Source: Datisca glomerata
Lineage: Eukaryota > Streptophyta > Magnoliopsida > Cucurbitales > Datiscaceae
Assembly (NCBI GenBank): GCA_003255025.1
Contig: QANY01002930.1
Location: 744,339 to 808,338, forward strand
Reading direction: 5' to 3'
Length of the DNA: 64,000 nucleotides
Part shown: piece after piece, positions 44,645 through 57,645 of the stretch
How positions within the stretch are numbered: position 1 is the first letter of the stretch
Layout: each line of letters opens with the position of its first letter
Made by a program: the position numbers and the translations under genes
Notes under the pieces: model-generated
Databases searched by the model: none
The model's input: only the letters and a program-made list of their open reading frames with translations
What the model was told of the DNA's origin: nothing

Positions 44645-47049
44645 ACAAAAATACATAAAAATTGTATTCCAATATTAGGCGTTATGGCACTGTCGATCAT
44701 TATTTGAGTAGTAATGGTTGCATGTTAGGTGCCGATAATAAAAAAAATAATGAAAAAATAAATTCTTAATACCAGACGTATGTCACGTCTTTTGTCCACA
44801 TCTATTGTCAATTGATGATACCGTTGACCACTGCTTTAACTAATATATTAAATTATATCGCAGTCAAAACCGCAATATACATTATACCGATCTGGGAAAG
44901 AGCGATACGAATTAATCAATCATATAGCCAAAGAGCAACTCGAGTCATTCGCTGACAAAATTTACAAACTTAACGTAGTGATTCGTTGCTAAAGAATCCT
45001 CCATCGTAATACTACCAATAATCCTTTTCTAATTGAATATCACATTTATTTAGAATAATCGTTATGGACATCAATTTTTTATGCAATGTTAATTTACTAC
45101 ATGTTAAACCAATTGAATTGCATCAGAAAAATTAGAGCAATCCTGTTACATTGTGTAGTTGCAATTTTGATACCAAAAATTAATTTGCTCTTGTACCCTT
45201 GATCAATTGTTGTTCTCATTTACTGGACTTCCTCAGTTTGTTCTAAACTTTTCATTTCTTGTTTGAACCACTCTCCCTGTAAATGTTCTTTTTGTATGTC
45301 TGCAAGCTTGTGGCGGTTTTGTAATGGAAGTGTGGAATGATAAATACCCTTTTAGGATTTCTGTTTTAATATCGATACCATTTGCAGAGGAAGATTAAGA
45401 TGGAGCTCCCACCGGTACGTGTTGCTATGTAAGTCTGACTTGGATAACACCAGCAAACATTATGAATGCTAGTGACATTGTTGAAACCAATATTTTGATC
45501 ATTATCTATATGTAAATATCTAAAAGAAATATAAATTTTTTGTAGTGTTTATTATTGACATTTCATATGTTTATATTTATGTCTTAAAATGAAATGATTT
45601 AGTACTATCTCATGTTATGCCTTGTGGTAAAGAGGAAGAAATTTGTGTTATATCATGACGATAATGAAGCATGAGTTGAAGTTATATTATAAATTTTAGT
45701 AATTTTATTAAAATTGAATTTATTAAATTTTAGTCTAACATTATTAATTTAATTAAATTTTAATTTAACATAATAAAAATTAATGTTAAAAGTTATACAT
45801 CAAAATATTTCTGGACATAATCTTATTATGTCTAAAAGCTCGCATTTCTGAAAAATATTTATTGAACACATTTGTTCAACTAAAATTCAATTACATCGTG
45901 CTTAACTACATTTGTTTCATACCATAATTATCATCCATTACGCTTGCATTAAATAATATTAACCTTGAAAATATTTTAATAATAATATTAACTGCATTGT
46001 AAATTCATAACTTTCCGAAGCCAACTTTGTTTGTTTGAACTCATTTAAACAATATTATTATTTTAAAGCACATATAATATAATAGTGGTGATTTATAATT
46101 ATATTCAAAATCACATTTTAAGAGTTTTATGTGTAAAGAAAAAAGAAGACAACAATGTGTCTTCTACGAATTTGATATATTTAAGAACTTATATAAAACA
46201 CAAACGTGATATAATACTTATAATTTATAATGCATTCAAAATCATAATTTAGGTGTCAAATACAATAAATATTACTATAATACGTATATTTAGAACTTAA
46301 CTTTCACAATAATCTAATAAATATAATCCGATAGCATTATGATATTCATTTTAATAGTTTTAATTAAAAACATATAAATCATACTACAATAATAAAATAA
46401 ATTGGTTGAATCAAATGGGGCATGCGTATATAGCACTTCTTCTACAATTAATATATTTATGATCTTAAATTACACAATAATATAATAAATTTAATAAATT
46501 AGAGGACTTCTCATAAAACCACCCTTGCAAATTTATTTTCACCTTTCATTTTCTATGATCATTCTTCTAAGTTTCTAATTATCCCACTTCAAAAATTAAT
46601 TTCAACTTATCTTTTTGACCTTTGACCATTTTCACTTTTAGCATTTCAAAGTAGTTGTTTTCAAGCACATTCTAGCATTTATCATCTCAATTATTCAAAA
46701 TATATATGAGTTGTAAACAATTAAGAGACATCTTAGTTTAAGTAGATGAATTATGTTAATAAATTATATAGGTAATAATTTGATCTTGGAGTTAAAACTT
46801 CAATTATTTTTTATATTTTTATTTAAAAATGAATAAAATTCAACAACAAAACAACAAAAAGAAAATCAGCCAACAAGTGTTAATAAAAAACACCACGAGA
46901 AACTGTGTTAAATCAAATACGACAAAGAACCGAAGCAGAAGCTAGCTTCGCTAGGGAATCAATAGCCAAAATGTAGGAGGTATTAATTTCAAATAATGTT
47001 ATTAACTTTCTGTAGCAATACATAACTTTTATGAAAAAATACTTTCTAC
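44645..47049. other. AT-rich noncoding stretch with MITE pieces
   Basis: 45015-45180 and 45690-45990 match parts of the MITE at 53837-54428 ('aattgaattgca.c..aaaa', 'agagcaatcctg'). Between them (45185-45680) is another insert with a short exon-like block: AG, then AGGAAGATTAAGATGGAGCT, CCCACCG and GTACGTG, near 45388-45425. It is too short to identify. 46000-47040 shows nothing recognisable. Confidence 0.45.
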
Positions 47050-49579
47050 CACTATAAGAAAACCCTCTATTAATAGCATTGCATTATAGCGTTTTCAGTG
47101 AAAATGCTATAAATACAAAATGCAGTCAAGATAAACCAAAATTTTCACAAAGCGCTTATTTTTTCTCGTTTTATTTGGCGCTTTACCGATCCCCCACAAA
47201 ATGAAGATTCCCCTAAAAATTTCAAAGGCTCTCTTTGGCTCTTGTTTAGCGAGAAGCACTCTCAATTATCCCATGCTTGAGATCCACCTGTTTCTCCATT
47301 GTCCTTTCCTCTTCGGCTTCACCGCTCATCACTAACTTCTTCTTCGTTCCCCTCGATCGATCTTCTTCTTCTTTGTTCTCAAGACGATTGAGGTAGTGTT
47401 TGACTTTCCAAGTTCATTTTCTTCTTCATTCGAGCATTGAGTTCCATATCTTTTATGTCATTCATTTTTCGTCTCCTAGAACAGATAGGTAGGGTTTCAA
47501 AATGCACGCACAATATAGCGTGACTGGACATGCATGGCTTATCTCTGTCTATGTATTTTCATCTCATAGGAACAGAGAGCTAGGGCTCAAAACATGTAAT
47601 CGTGGGCAGTCATGGCCTCTAAAAAAAAGAATAAGAGCTCTTTGTTTTGCCACTTAACCGAGAGGCAGAGATCTTTGTATTTCTCTCCTCTAACACTTAA
47701 CAAAAAATTTCACTCCTTTGCTTAAATTTCTTATGGGATTTAGCTTGTATTTCTCACTACAAGAAAATGGTCTTTTAGCGACCAACTTTTTAGTTGGTCG
47801 CGAAAGGATGGATATTTTACTTGAAAAAAAAAGTGCGCGTGAAATGTTTTGTGGGTTTTTTTTATGAAATTTTAAATCCGTCGGTAAAATATTATTTTTA
47901 CCGACCAATTAATTATTCGGTTGGTAAACGTCATCTTTATTTGGTCGCGAAAGGCTGGATATTTTACTAAAAAAAGAAATTACGCGTGAAATCTTCTGTG
48001 GGCTTTTGTCGATAAAATTTTAAATTCGTCGGTAAAAGTCTTGTTTTTACCCAACCAATTAATTATTTGGTTGGTAAAAGTTATCTTTTACCGACGAGAC
48101 ATATTGTTCGTCACAAAAGATGAACATGTTTTACCGACCAAATAAATTGTTGGTCTCTGTTTCCCCTCTCATTTCAAGCCCTTGAAAAAACGTGCTTCCC
48201 TCTCTCACCTCCTCGGTTCATCTCCATCAGTCTCCGCAGTATAGCTCCTCCGCGACCGAGTTCATCTGCGACAGAGAACTCCTCCTCGACTGATTTTGTC
48301 CGCAACAGAGAGCTCATCCAGCAGTTCGTGGCTCATCCAGCACTTCGAGAAAGATCCTCCATCAATTTGTTACTCCTCCTGGTACTTATCATCTCCTAAG
48401 ATCTGTAGATAGAGTTATATAGAGGGGAAATTTGTTTTAAACTGAAGCAGATATGGGGTTTTTCCTTTCTATATATGTTTTTCCTTTTGTATCTGTCTTT
48501 TATGCTTAATCTGAATAATAAATGGCACTTATATTCTTGGTTTATCGATACTGAGGTCTATTAAACACTTAAATTCCCTTTGTTTGTAAAGATTCTGGTT
48601 ATTGAACAAGTTTAACTTGTGGATTGTGCATTTTACTTATCAAGGTAGTGTGATCTCCCGTCACCCTACACTGGTTTCTTTTGTTTACATGATTCCATTA
48701 TTGGGCATATCACATTTAGCTGCTATAGAATCTTCTAAGAACCTAACCTAGATTATCTTCTTTCTTCCACTTTGGCCAAAGCATTTCTAGTTTAGCAATG
48801 TTGTCAAGCCATTAACTCTCCCGTTTTTCTGGTCCATTCGATTATCTGAGAAGTTAGTAAATGCTAGATTTATTGTCCTAATGTCTTTCTTCTAGTCAAG
48901 TAGTTGTGTCTTACCCTTAGGTAATCAAGGCATCTGGTAGAATCTAAGATTATTCTTACTTGGTAGTGATAGTTGTTCATTTTAGATTTTCTTGGCTTAA
49001 TTTTGCTTGAATTTTCCCTTAATTTCAACCATTTTTGGTAAATATTCAGGAATTATTTCTTGTTGGATATTGTACGATAGACTCCACTAAAAAAATATAA
49101 ATACAGATTGCCTTATGTTTTACAAAACATGAAACAGTCTATTAATTGATTTGAGTTGTTCATAGTTATTTTCTCAACAGACAGAACAATTAAATGTATA
49201 ATTAGTTTTTATTTTTTTAACATTGTGTAAAGAGTTTATCTTCACCATATAACTTTTCAATGGTCTAGATTAGATCCTTGACCCTAATATCTAGAGAGTA
49301 CAAAAGTCTATAAATTAAGAATATATATGTACTAAGTGTTGTAAGTTTTGGAGAAGGGAAGATAGTTTGTCTTTTAAATGAAACTGATATTCTTTATGAT
49401 CTTCTTTCATGCCACTTATCTTTATGCAGGTTAATAATATCTCCCAGAAGGAAATACTCCTCTTCTGAATCTAGACAGTGCTGTAGGATCTTCTACTGAT
49501 GAAGATGGTTCCCAATCAAGTATATACACTTTGTAATAGTTTTTATTATAATGGTTTCTTATTCTTTGTTTTGTTGTAG

Positions 49580-50196
49580 GGGTTTCATCTTCTTGGTGGA
49601 GTGTGAGAAGGGTTCGCGGGCCAACAAGAGAGATAGAGTTAGAGAGGTAAGTGAGCCAGTTCAGAGAATTACCAATCGATACTCCTCCTCCCGGGGGTTA
49701 TCACTTTGTATATGAGCGCGTGAGATGATTTTTGAAAATTTTCTAAATTGATGCTCATTGTCTAAAGATAATGGTGTTAGTTTCAATGTGGGTGTGGCGG
49801 GGGGTTATCACTTTGTATCTGAGAGTGCTTGATTATTTTTGAATACTTTTTGATTGCTGCTCATTGTCTAAAGATAATAGTGTTAGTTTTAATTTAAAGC
49901 TTGACTCATTGTGATGTTACACAGGAACGCATGTGTGCTTTGCGAGATGAGCCTATCATTGAGGTTGTCACACCTCGCTTTGAAGAAGAGATACTTGAAG
50001 AAGTCCTCGGGCGAAATAAAGGTCTTGCACATGGAGCTCCACCGACATCTTCTAAAAAAAGAGTCGAGTTGGAGTTGAAAATATAGAACTAAAAAAACAA
50101 ATCAAGTCAATAGAGAGCCAACTACAAAGCTTACTTGCTTGGGCTCGTCAAAATGGTTTTTCATCTTCTGATGATGAATCAACAACAGAAACATGA
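49580..50196 (+). pseudogene. En/Spm-type transposase C-terminal exons (one frameshift)
   Basis: The first piece (about 49580-49650) encodes VRRVRGPTREIELER and ends at GTAAGT. The next exon starts after TTACACAG at 49925: ERMCALRDEPIIEVVTPRFE, EEILEEVLGRNKGLAHGAPP, then, after a one-base shift near 50070, ENIELKKQIKSIESQL and WARQNGFSSSDDESTTET, with stop TGA at 50194-50196. The RGPTR block, the 'VLG...G...G.G..P' block and the terminal Leu-rich coiled coil are familiar from the plant Ptta/En/Spm transposase family, whose TNPA-like proteins bind the subterminal repeats. Upstream exons were not recognised. A fragment, not a working gene. Confidence 0.7.
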
Positions 50197-50342
50197 GTTA
50201 TAAAATACTTGTTAAGTTTTGAAGTTGTAACATCAAATTTTAAATGCTTACTCTCTTCTTTATTTTTCTTTGGATACATTTGTGAATCAAATCCTATAAT
50301 GAATTATAATTCTGAATTTTGTAATGAACTATTATATTAATG

Positions 50343-50372
50343 ATATATATATATATATATATATANATATAT
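50343..50372. repeat. TA microsatellite with one N
   Basis: TA run interrupted by an unresolved base at 50366, about 150 bases downstream of the transposase stop codon. Confidence 0.9.
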
Positions 50373-53300
50373 GTATTTCTTAGAAAAAATCTGGTTTGAT
50401 AAATTTTCTGATGATATTAATTTCTATTATAGGTGATTTTAATTACTATTACACACTTTGTAATGTAAAATTTGATCGCCAAAAACATCTTGTGACAAAA
50501 AAATTTGGCGGCAAAAGGTTTTTGTGATGAAACTTTTTTTTTTGTCGCAAAAGTTTTTTGTGATGAAAAGAAAAATTGGTCGCAAAAATGTTTTTGATAG
50601 AGAAAAACCTTTGACGACCAATTTTTTTTTTGTCGCGAAAGCCTTTTGCGACCAGTTTATTTTGGTCGCGAAAGGGTTTTCGCGACTAATATTTATTTTC
50701 ATCGCAAAATCTTTTCGCGACCAGTTTATTTCATTGCTGAAGGCTAACGCGACAAATTTTTGGGGCTTTCGCGACCAAAATGTTGGTCACCAACGCCCTT
50801 GTTTTTCAGTAACTTTTTCTTTTCTTTTCCTTTTTCAGTACTTATTCATTGATTCTTCTTTGAAAAATTACAGGGCAAGTAGAGTTTACATGAAATGGAA
50901 GGAATGGGTGAAGCAATCGTCGGGTAGAAGAGAGTTTGAGCTTTGCTGGTTGTAAAATTGATGATGACTCCACTTCTCGCTTCGTTCGCCATGCCTACTC
51001 CCTCAAAGCGCTCAACATGTATGCAGTCCCCGACTCTTTTGAATTTCTTATGAAATTGAAATGGTTGTATTGAATTCATAGAGATAAACCACGAATCAAT
51101 GTCTATTTTAAATTTCCTTTCGAAAATTAGTCAGCATACCTGAAATTTTAGTATAATTTTGGTAAATTCACGTGTCTCTAGCATTTTTCTGGCATCAAAT
51201 TTTTGGATTAGATAAAAATAAGTGGTAATTTTTTATTGTTTCATGTTCTAATATCATACTCTAATTAATGCTTGTCATTTTTCTGGTTTTTTTATTTGTT
51301 TGTTTCCAACTCAAGAAGCTGATGAGGTTGTTTACTCCATACTTCTCAAAGCTACAACTGCAAATTCAGCTTTAACCTCAAGAATTTGTAATGGGCTTGG
51401 ACTCGAAAGTTGATTTAATAAATTTTTTCATTGTATTGTACAATGCAATTATAAATTAGAAGTGATTAATTAATCATTTTCTTGATCTGCTGTTATCTAT
51501 CTTCTTAATAATTCAACTAACATTTTAGTTTTGTCTTTTGCAGGAATAATTGGTTGAACATAGTTTGCAATAGTTTATGCTTCGATCCTTGTTTGAACAG
51601 CTTAGTGGGTGCAAAGTTAGATCTTTACCAGATCCCATAAAATTGAAGTGTTGTTACATCGATATGTGATTTTTTTACTGCCTGTGATGGTTTAGAAGTT
51701 GTGGTTCTGCATCTATTGACTACTCTTTTACTAGATTTATGTGGAGTTTTTATGGTGCATTCCATCAATCTTATATGATAAATGCTCTATTTTCTAGAAT
51801 TCATCTTTCTTTAATTGTTCTTATTTAGTTAAAAGATTTGACTGACCCAACATCTCTTGCTCTTTTGTTTAATATAAAATTTCAACACTTTTATTTCAGT
51901 TTGTATAATATTTAGTTTAGGAAATTTTTTTATTCAATAGCCAGTAACAACAAATTAGTGGGAATAGATGTAATCTGGGTTATTAGGGAGACTGATGTTT
52001 TATAATTACGTCTTCTTGGAGTTGCTTGTAAGTTTCGCGACTAATTCTCTGTTCCTATTGCCACACCTCTTATTGCCCTTTTTTCTTTTCCAGGTTATTC
52101 TCTTGTTAGAAAAAAACTTTCCTCAGATTTTTTTGGTGAATTGTTAAGCATGAAGCGGTTGTGTGATGATGTAAATATCATTCTCTCTATACAGGTAGTA
52201 TGAAACCACTCTCAATCTAAAAATTGAGAGATAGATAATGTAGTTTTCTTTATGAGCTACTAGTTGAAGCTTGATCTATCACTTATGTATGAAAAGTCTT
52301 GGATCTTTAAAAATTTGGTTTATTTTGCAGTAAGACTTTACTATCTATCTCTACTTAAGAGTATTCAAGTTACATGCAGTGCCCAAAGTTACTTATTAGT
52401 TGGTGTTATCCTGAAATGTGTTTCTTTGTTGCTCCACAACTTTGCACACTTATCTTTTGCAAGAGTCTTTAAAGTAGAAACTTTGAGCAAGAGTCTTTGA
52501 AGCCATTATATTGTATGTTTGGTTTAAGAATCTATACTTCATGTAGCTTTTCTCTCTATGATATTTGGTCCACCACCAAGTATATGTCTCACTGTAACAC
52601 TTAAAATATTTGCCTTCTACAGTTGCATTAAATGCTTCTCGTGTTCTTCTAAGTTTAACAAATGTTCCATTGACTTTGGTAGATCTATGTTTCCTATGCT
52701 TGTGCTTGTTTCTTTCTTCTTTTGTATTACTATATTTTACTATTTTCACACAATAAAAAATAAATTTAATTTTTATTGATGTAAGTTGCTCATGCATATA
52801 TGCTATTCTAGGCTTGTTTACTTGTAAGTAGTGACTACTAAGACCAGATGTGCTTTTTTATAAATGTGATTTTATGCAAGCAAGTCACAGGGTGCTCCTA
52901 CAGTCAATGACACAACGGTTCATGAAGCTTCAATACCTGGAAGACTACCACATCCCCCTCCTCCTATGGTCAATGGTCCTAGATCTACATAACTTAAGCG
53001 ATGTGGTTGTAAGATTTGTTTAGATGTGAACTTATACTAGTTTTAATCTTTTTCTTAGGATATATTACTTTTACTTGCTCTATGTAAAAATCAATATGTA
53101 ATTGTCATTCTGAGATATGTTTTCTAGTGGAATAGTTTGTAATAATTTTGAGTAATTAATAAAACGATGTGATTTTGTTATTTTGTGTTATTGTCAAAAA
53201 GTTAATTATTTTATATATTTGTACAGTTGCAAGAATAAGTAGCAAAAAGATTATCAAATGCATTTCATAGCATTAACAAAACGTTTATGAAAAATGTAAC

Positions 53301-53625
53301 AACACATTTCACAACATTTTATGGCATGAAAATAATGCTATCAAAGGTCTTTTATAACTTTTGAAAAATGCAATGAAAGAGATACGATAGCTTAAAAAAT
53401 GCTAAAAAAATTCAACACAACATTTAAAATGCTATGGTAGGCTTACTATAGCATTTAAAAATGCTATAATAGTATTACCCTAGTGTTTTTCATAGCGTTT
53501 AAAAAACACTATCGCAGGTTCAAAATTTTTATAACGTTGGCAGATATCACGTTTTGGAAAACACTATGAAAATGCTACGATAGCGTTTTTTGACCACTAT
53601 CATAGTGTTATTTGTATTAATGTAC

Positions 53626-53836
53626 TTTTAATCACTTGAATTATTAGTATTTCATATCAAAAAGTTAAAATGTGGCAAAAAAATTTTGCGTAGTCTTATA
53701 CGTACTTCTTATACATATTGTTTATGCTTGTTTCTTCAAAACACATGCAACAAACGTGCTATTGACTAGTATAACTAAATGGGAGTTTAAATAACTTCTA
53801 ATTATTTAAAAAAATTTATGATAAAATCAAACTTAT
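53626..53836. other. Short spacer
   Basis: Between the CACTA target duplication and the next MITE. Nothing recognisable. Confidence 0.5.
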
Positions 53837-54428
53837 GCCCCGTTTGGTTAGCGTTATTTTCATTTGTAATCTTATTGTAATTACCTTGTAATTGAATTAC
53901 CATGTTTCTTTGGAATAATCTTTAAATTAGGATGCAATCGTCATTTTCATGCAATCCTAATTTACAATATTCTGAGACAATTGAATTGCAGCGAAAATGG
54001 AGCAATCCTAATTTATAATGTAATTGCAATTCTAAAGTTTAAACTAGCATTATTAATTTATTTAAATATTTATAAAAAATAATTAAATTAATCTTAAAAT
54101 TGTACGTCAAAATATTTTTCATTGTCTCTCTATTTTATTAATTTAATTAAAATTAACTTTATTAAAGTTTAATCTAGCAATATTAATTTATTTAAATATT
54201 AACAAAAATTAATTAAAATTACACGTGAAAATATTATTTTACATAATATGTAACTAAAATGAAATTTAAGTAACTTCTTGCTACTTACATAAATTCACAA
54301 TAAAATTGAACATATATCAAACATAACTATCATAAATTGTCACCCATCATTTCATAGATTATCATGTACAACCAAACAAGACAATCTCATTTTTCCTCCA
54401 ATTCAATTACCACGAACTAAACAGGCCC
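53837..54428. mobile_element. MITE with 'gccccgtttgg...aaacaggccc' ends
   Basis: The left end GCCCCGTTTGGTTAGCG and the right end, as reverse complement, GGGCCTGTTTAGTTCG are inverted with a few mismatches. 592 bp, no coding capacity. The interior has two repeats of 'attaatttatttaaatatt' with 'acgt.aaaatatt' blocks. The ends suggest an hAT- or Mutator-type non-autonomous element. I could not define an exact target duplication. Confidence 0.7.
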
Positions 54429-55210
54429 TCAAGTTAATTATAGGTCGTTTATAGTTTGAGACGTACAATCTTCTACACATAATTTTTTTATAAGAAAAGC
54501 GCACACAACATATTATACCTGGATAGGGGGTTCTCTCATGTTTTGGAGGAAGATGAGGGAGCTATGTTAAATCCACACCATTCGTTTCATTTTTAACTAT
54601 CCAGATTTATCTAACAATAAATTTCTTAAATTTTCTTTTGGAGATTGAGTTGTCTAAATCTGGACAAAATAAATGAATATAGGAGGTCATATAGTATGAG
54701 ATTGAGACAATAAATAATTTCTGAAATCAGATTGTTGGAATATGATTGTGAAAAGTAAGAAGTTCAAAAAGTTATAATTATTATGTTTGATAAACGTAAA
54801 AAATATTATGAAGTGTCAAGATGTTATTTATTTGTCTACTACTTTTTAAATATCACTTGAAAGATTGCGGGAACAAAAAAATTAGGATAGACATTTTGAA
54901 TTACATATCCTTCAAATTTACTTCAACCAAACATGGGTTTTCACATTTTAGGAGAATCTTGCTAAACATTTCCTCATAAAATTTCTTTTCTTAAAATTTT
55001 TTTGAAGCTTGAGTTAACTAAATCTGGATCAACTAGAAATCATTTGATATGAGATTTGAGAATGAATGATGTCTGAAATAAGATTATGAGAAAATAAGAT
55101 GTCAAAAAGTAAAAACTACTCTCTTTTTTATTGTTTTCCAAATATAACATTGAGAGATTATGCGAATGATGACATTTTAAGAATCTTGCTCAACATTTCC
55201 TCGCACCAAA
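54429..55210. repeat. Direct repeat pair of a MITE-like sequence
   Basis: 54640-54980 and 55005-55205 share 'ctaaatctgga', 'tgagat.tgag', 'ctgaaat.agatt' and 'gaatcttgct.aacatttcctc'. The right copy ends with 'caccaaatgtgtcctaag', a typical MITE-like end. The first copy carries about 80 extra bases. Noncoding. Confidence 0.6.
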
Positions 55211-55803
55211 TGTGTCCTAAGAGTGCCTATTGCATAAATATGAAGGGATCTACTTCGCATTCTTCTTTCATCTCTAATATATTAAAAGTAAGAAAAAAAT
55301 GAAAATCTTTTTTTATTATTTTCTCCACTCTTATTTTATAATTTTTATAATGTCATTTGGATGTATTAATAGTGCATAAATATTGGTTACTTTTTTTTTC
55401 CATATGTCTCATAATAGTCTATATCTTGAGGGAGCTTTTTCTTTTTTAGTTCCTAATTTGAATTGTAAATTTAGAAAAGGGAATACTTTTAAGTTATTCA
55501 TTAAAAATATGTTCAGAAAAATTATTAAGTAAAGAAATAAAATATTTTTTAGTTTTGTCACAAAAAACAAAGAAGAATATACTTAAAAAACTAAACTAAA
55601 AATGTATCATCCACTCTTTACATATATTATTATAACATAATTAACTTAATTTGAAATATTACGGTGAGTAAGACTTATCAAAAATCATAATAGTGTAATT
55701 ATACTTTTACAATTTTTTAATAAATGAATGTACTTTATTCAAACATTTTATTTATATAAAAAATAATCAAAATGGTAAGAAATATACACATCTAGTAAAA
55801 GAA
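55211..55803. other. AT-rich noncoding spacer
   Basis: Contains T-rich and A-rich runs only. No gene or repeat boundary recognised. Confidence 0.5.
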
Positions 55804-56304
55804 AGGAAAAAGTACATTGTTGTCTTCTGTAGTTTGTTTAAATTATACATGCATCCCCTCTATATTTAGAAACTATACAGACATCCCATGTTCTTTATAT
55901 TCTATAACAAATAGGTACAACTCCTTAACAGAAAATTTTAGTTAAATGGACACTGAAATATCCAAAAATACCCCTATCACTATTTGAAACTAGAATTTAA
56001 TCGAAAGATACATTAATTAAACAATTTAATTCAGAATCATACCTAAATTCGAACAAAGTTATGACTGAGATGCTTGATTTGATATGATTCCAGGTTCAAT
56101 TACGTATTTAATGTGTGTTTGGATTAAATTCTTGTTTAAAATAGAGATATGAGTATTTTTGGACATTTCAAGAATGTTTTGTAAGGAGTTGGACTTATTT
56201 GTTATAGAATGTGATGCACAGAGATAGTATGTGTAATTTTAAATATAAATGGGATGTGTGTTTAATTGAAGTGAATTATAAGAAGTGTCATTATAATTTT
56301 TCCT
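55804..56304. mobile_element. MITE with long inverted ends
   Basis: The left arm (55804-55980) and right arm (about 56120-56304) are inverted over about 175 bases with mismatches. Shared blocks are AGGAAAAA, 'aattatacatgcatccc' against 'aattaaacacacatccc', 'tattctataacaaataggt' and 'tatccaaaaatac'. About 140 bp of unrelated middle, no coding capacity. Part of a related arm lies at 56875-57000. Confidence 0.75.
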
Positions 56305-57379
56305 AAAAGGAAAAGTAAACATAAAAATATACCTCGTGCGTTTAATGCACCACACGAAGTGGTTGACATATTACCTAAGCTACGAGTGCATCTACAAGTT
56401 GCGATGGAGCATCTAAAGGCAAGCAAACAACTTGTAGACAAGCCAAAACAAAACTAATTTTGTGCCCAATAAAATCAACTTGTTTTATTTCCGCACATTC
56501 CGCACATTTAGGTCTCTTTCAACAATAAATTAGCCGATTAAGTTGATAAAAGTTTGTATCACAAAATTATCTATAATAATATGGAATTTCTATGTTATGT
56601 TCACTGGCATACCGGAAGGAGAGATAAATAGAGAATGAATAGGTATGAGAAATTATCAGGAGCTCCTCCCTACCCATTGTTTCTCTCTTATCATATATGG
56701 TGAACTCACAATACCATAAAATAACTCACAAACATATATATGCTACCTAATTATAGTTTTTAGTTTCACTTGATATCTAAATTTTTGAATTTGAATTAAA
56801 TCTTTTTCTAACACTTGGTACCTGACACACAAAATGATAGCTTGATGTTCTCTTTTTCTTTAAAATTATTGAGGTAAATTACACTAATCTCTCTATATTT
56901 TATCTTAATTATACAAACATCCACTTCTTAGTTTCAAAATCTACATGGACACTTCTAGCTACTCTAGTTTCATCGTGCCCAGCACGCACGTCTATAGTAC
57001 AATTTTTCTCTCACTTTCCCTTTTTAGAAAGAAAATTATACTGATAAATTATTGAAGTTTGTCATATTTCAAATTCAATTTGCTTTTTACATTATAACTT
57101 GAATTACCAGTGTGGGCCCTAAGACGATTTTGCAGGACGAACATTTCAGAAAAAAAGATAGAATAGATAAAAATCTCAACCCGTTTAAAAAATCAAACTC
57201 TCACAATCTGGATGAATTTGAGATGAAACAAAATAAAATATTCAGGATCGGAATGAATTTGGTCCTGTTAGACCAGAATGGCGTTGGTCAAAATTTTGGA
57301 ATCAAGATTTTTTATGACCTTTAGATAAAAAGATCCGGCATTGAAAAGAATAAATACTCAACTCAAGTAGGTATGCACG
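56305..57379. other. Noncoding stretch with one related MITE arm
   Basis: 56875-57000 ('aaattacactaatctctcta', 'aattatacaaacatcc') resembles the arms of the preceding MITE. The 70-codon frame at 57112-57324 has no recognisable domain. The rest shows nothing. Confidence 0.45.
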
Positions 57380-57645
57380 CACATAAATAATAATGTTTTA
57401 TGGGGATTTAGGAAAGTGAAAGATATTTTAAAAAATATGTAGATGTATTGGTAAGATGAAAAAAATATGTGGTAAAATAGAGTTTTATAGGAAAATGATA
57501 GGTAAAATAATATGAGATAGTTATTTCATCAGGTTAAATAACTTTATCAAACTAAATGAGAATACTGAAAATAAACGTGAGAACGTGTTTAAAAATACTT
57601 TTATCACGCACATTACCGCACAGATAGCTCAAACCAAACGGCCCG
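57380..57645 (-). mobile_element. MITE-like element, family 1, copy at 57.4 kb
   Basis: The minus strand from 57645 reads CGGGCCGTTTGGTTTGAGC, then 'tatctgtgcggtaatgtgcg' and AT-rich blocks, matching 17294-17565. It is the better preserved terminus of the two. The far end is uncertain. Confidence 0.65.

Larger units (their letters stand above)
47755..50813 (+). mobile_element. Nested CACTA transposon with 'gcgacc' subterminal repeats
   Basis: The left end CACTACAAGAAAATGG at 47755 is the classic plant CACTA start. Subterminal words 'ttggtcgcgaaag' and 'ttttaccgac' fill 47780-48150, and 'ttggtcgc', 'tttcgcgacc' and 'gtcgcaaaa' fill 50470-50790. The right terminus near 50813 is damaged (ACAAGGGCG preceded by TTACTGAAAA on the minus strand), so the end is approximate. 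It lies entirely inside 47050-53622. It contains a transposase C-terminal region and intron-like stretches. Confidence 0.75.
47050..53622 (+). mobile_element. CACTA transposon with 3-bp target duplication, host of a second CACTA
   Basis: The left end is CACTATAAGAAAACCC at 47050. The right end on the minus strand is CATTAATACAAATAACAC from 53622. Flanks are tac at 47047-47049 and tac at 53623-53625, a 3-bp duplication as expected for En/Spm. Subterminal words 'tagcgtttt', 'aatgctat' and 'catagcatt' fill 47080-47160 and 53230-53610. A CT-rich leader-like block (47200-47390) ends in GAG|GTAGTG. Further exon-like pieces lie at 50870-51060 and 52885-52995. No transposase domain was recognised in its own sequence. 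Confidence 0.78.

Noticed and set aside
45388..45425. Single short exon with AG and GT borders in the 45-kb region
   Set aside because: About 25 bases is too short to distinguish from chance; no neighbouring exon matches.
50439..50955. Antisense pair of 87- and 143-codon frames rich in Phe, Lys and Thr
   Set aside because: They are produced by the 'gtcgcaaaa/gcgaccaa' subterminal repeats and run across the transposon boundary.
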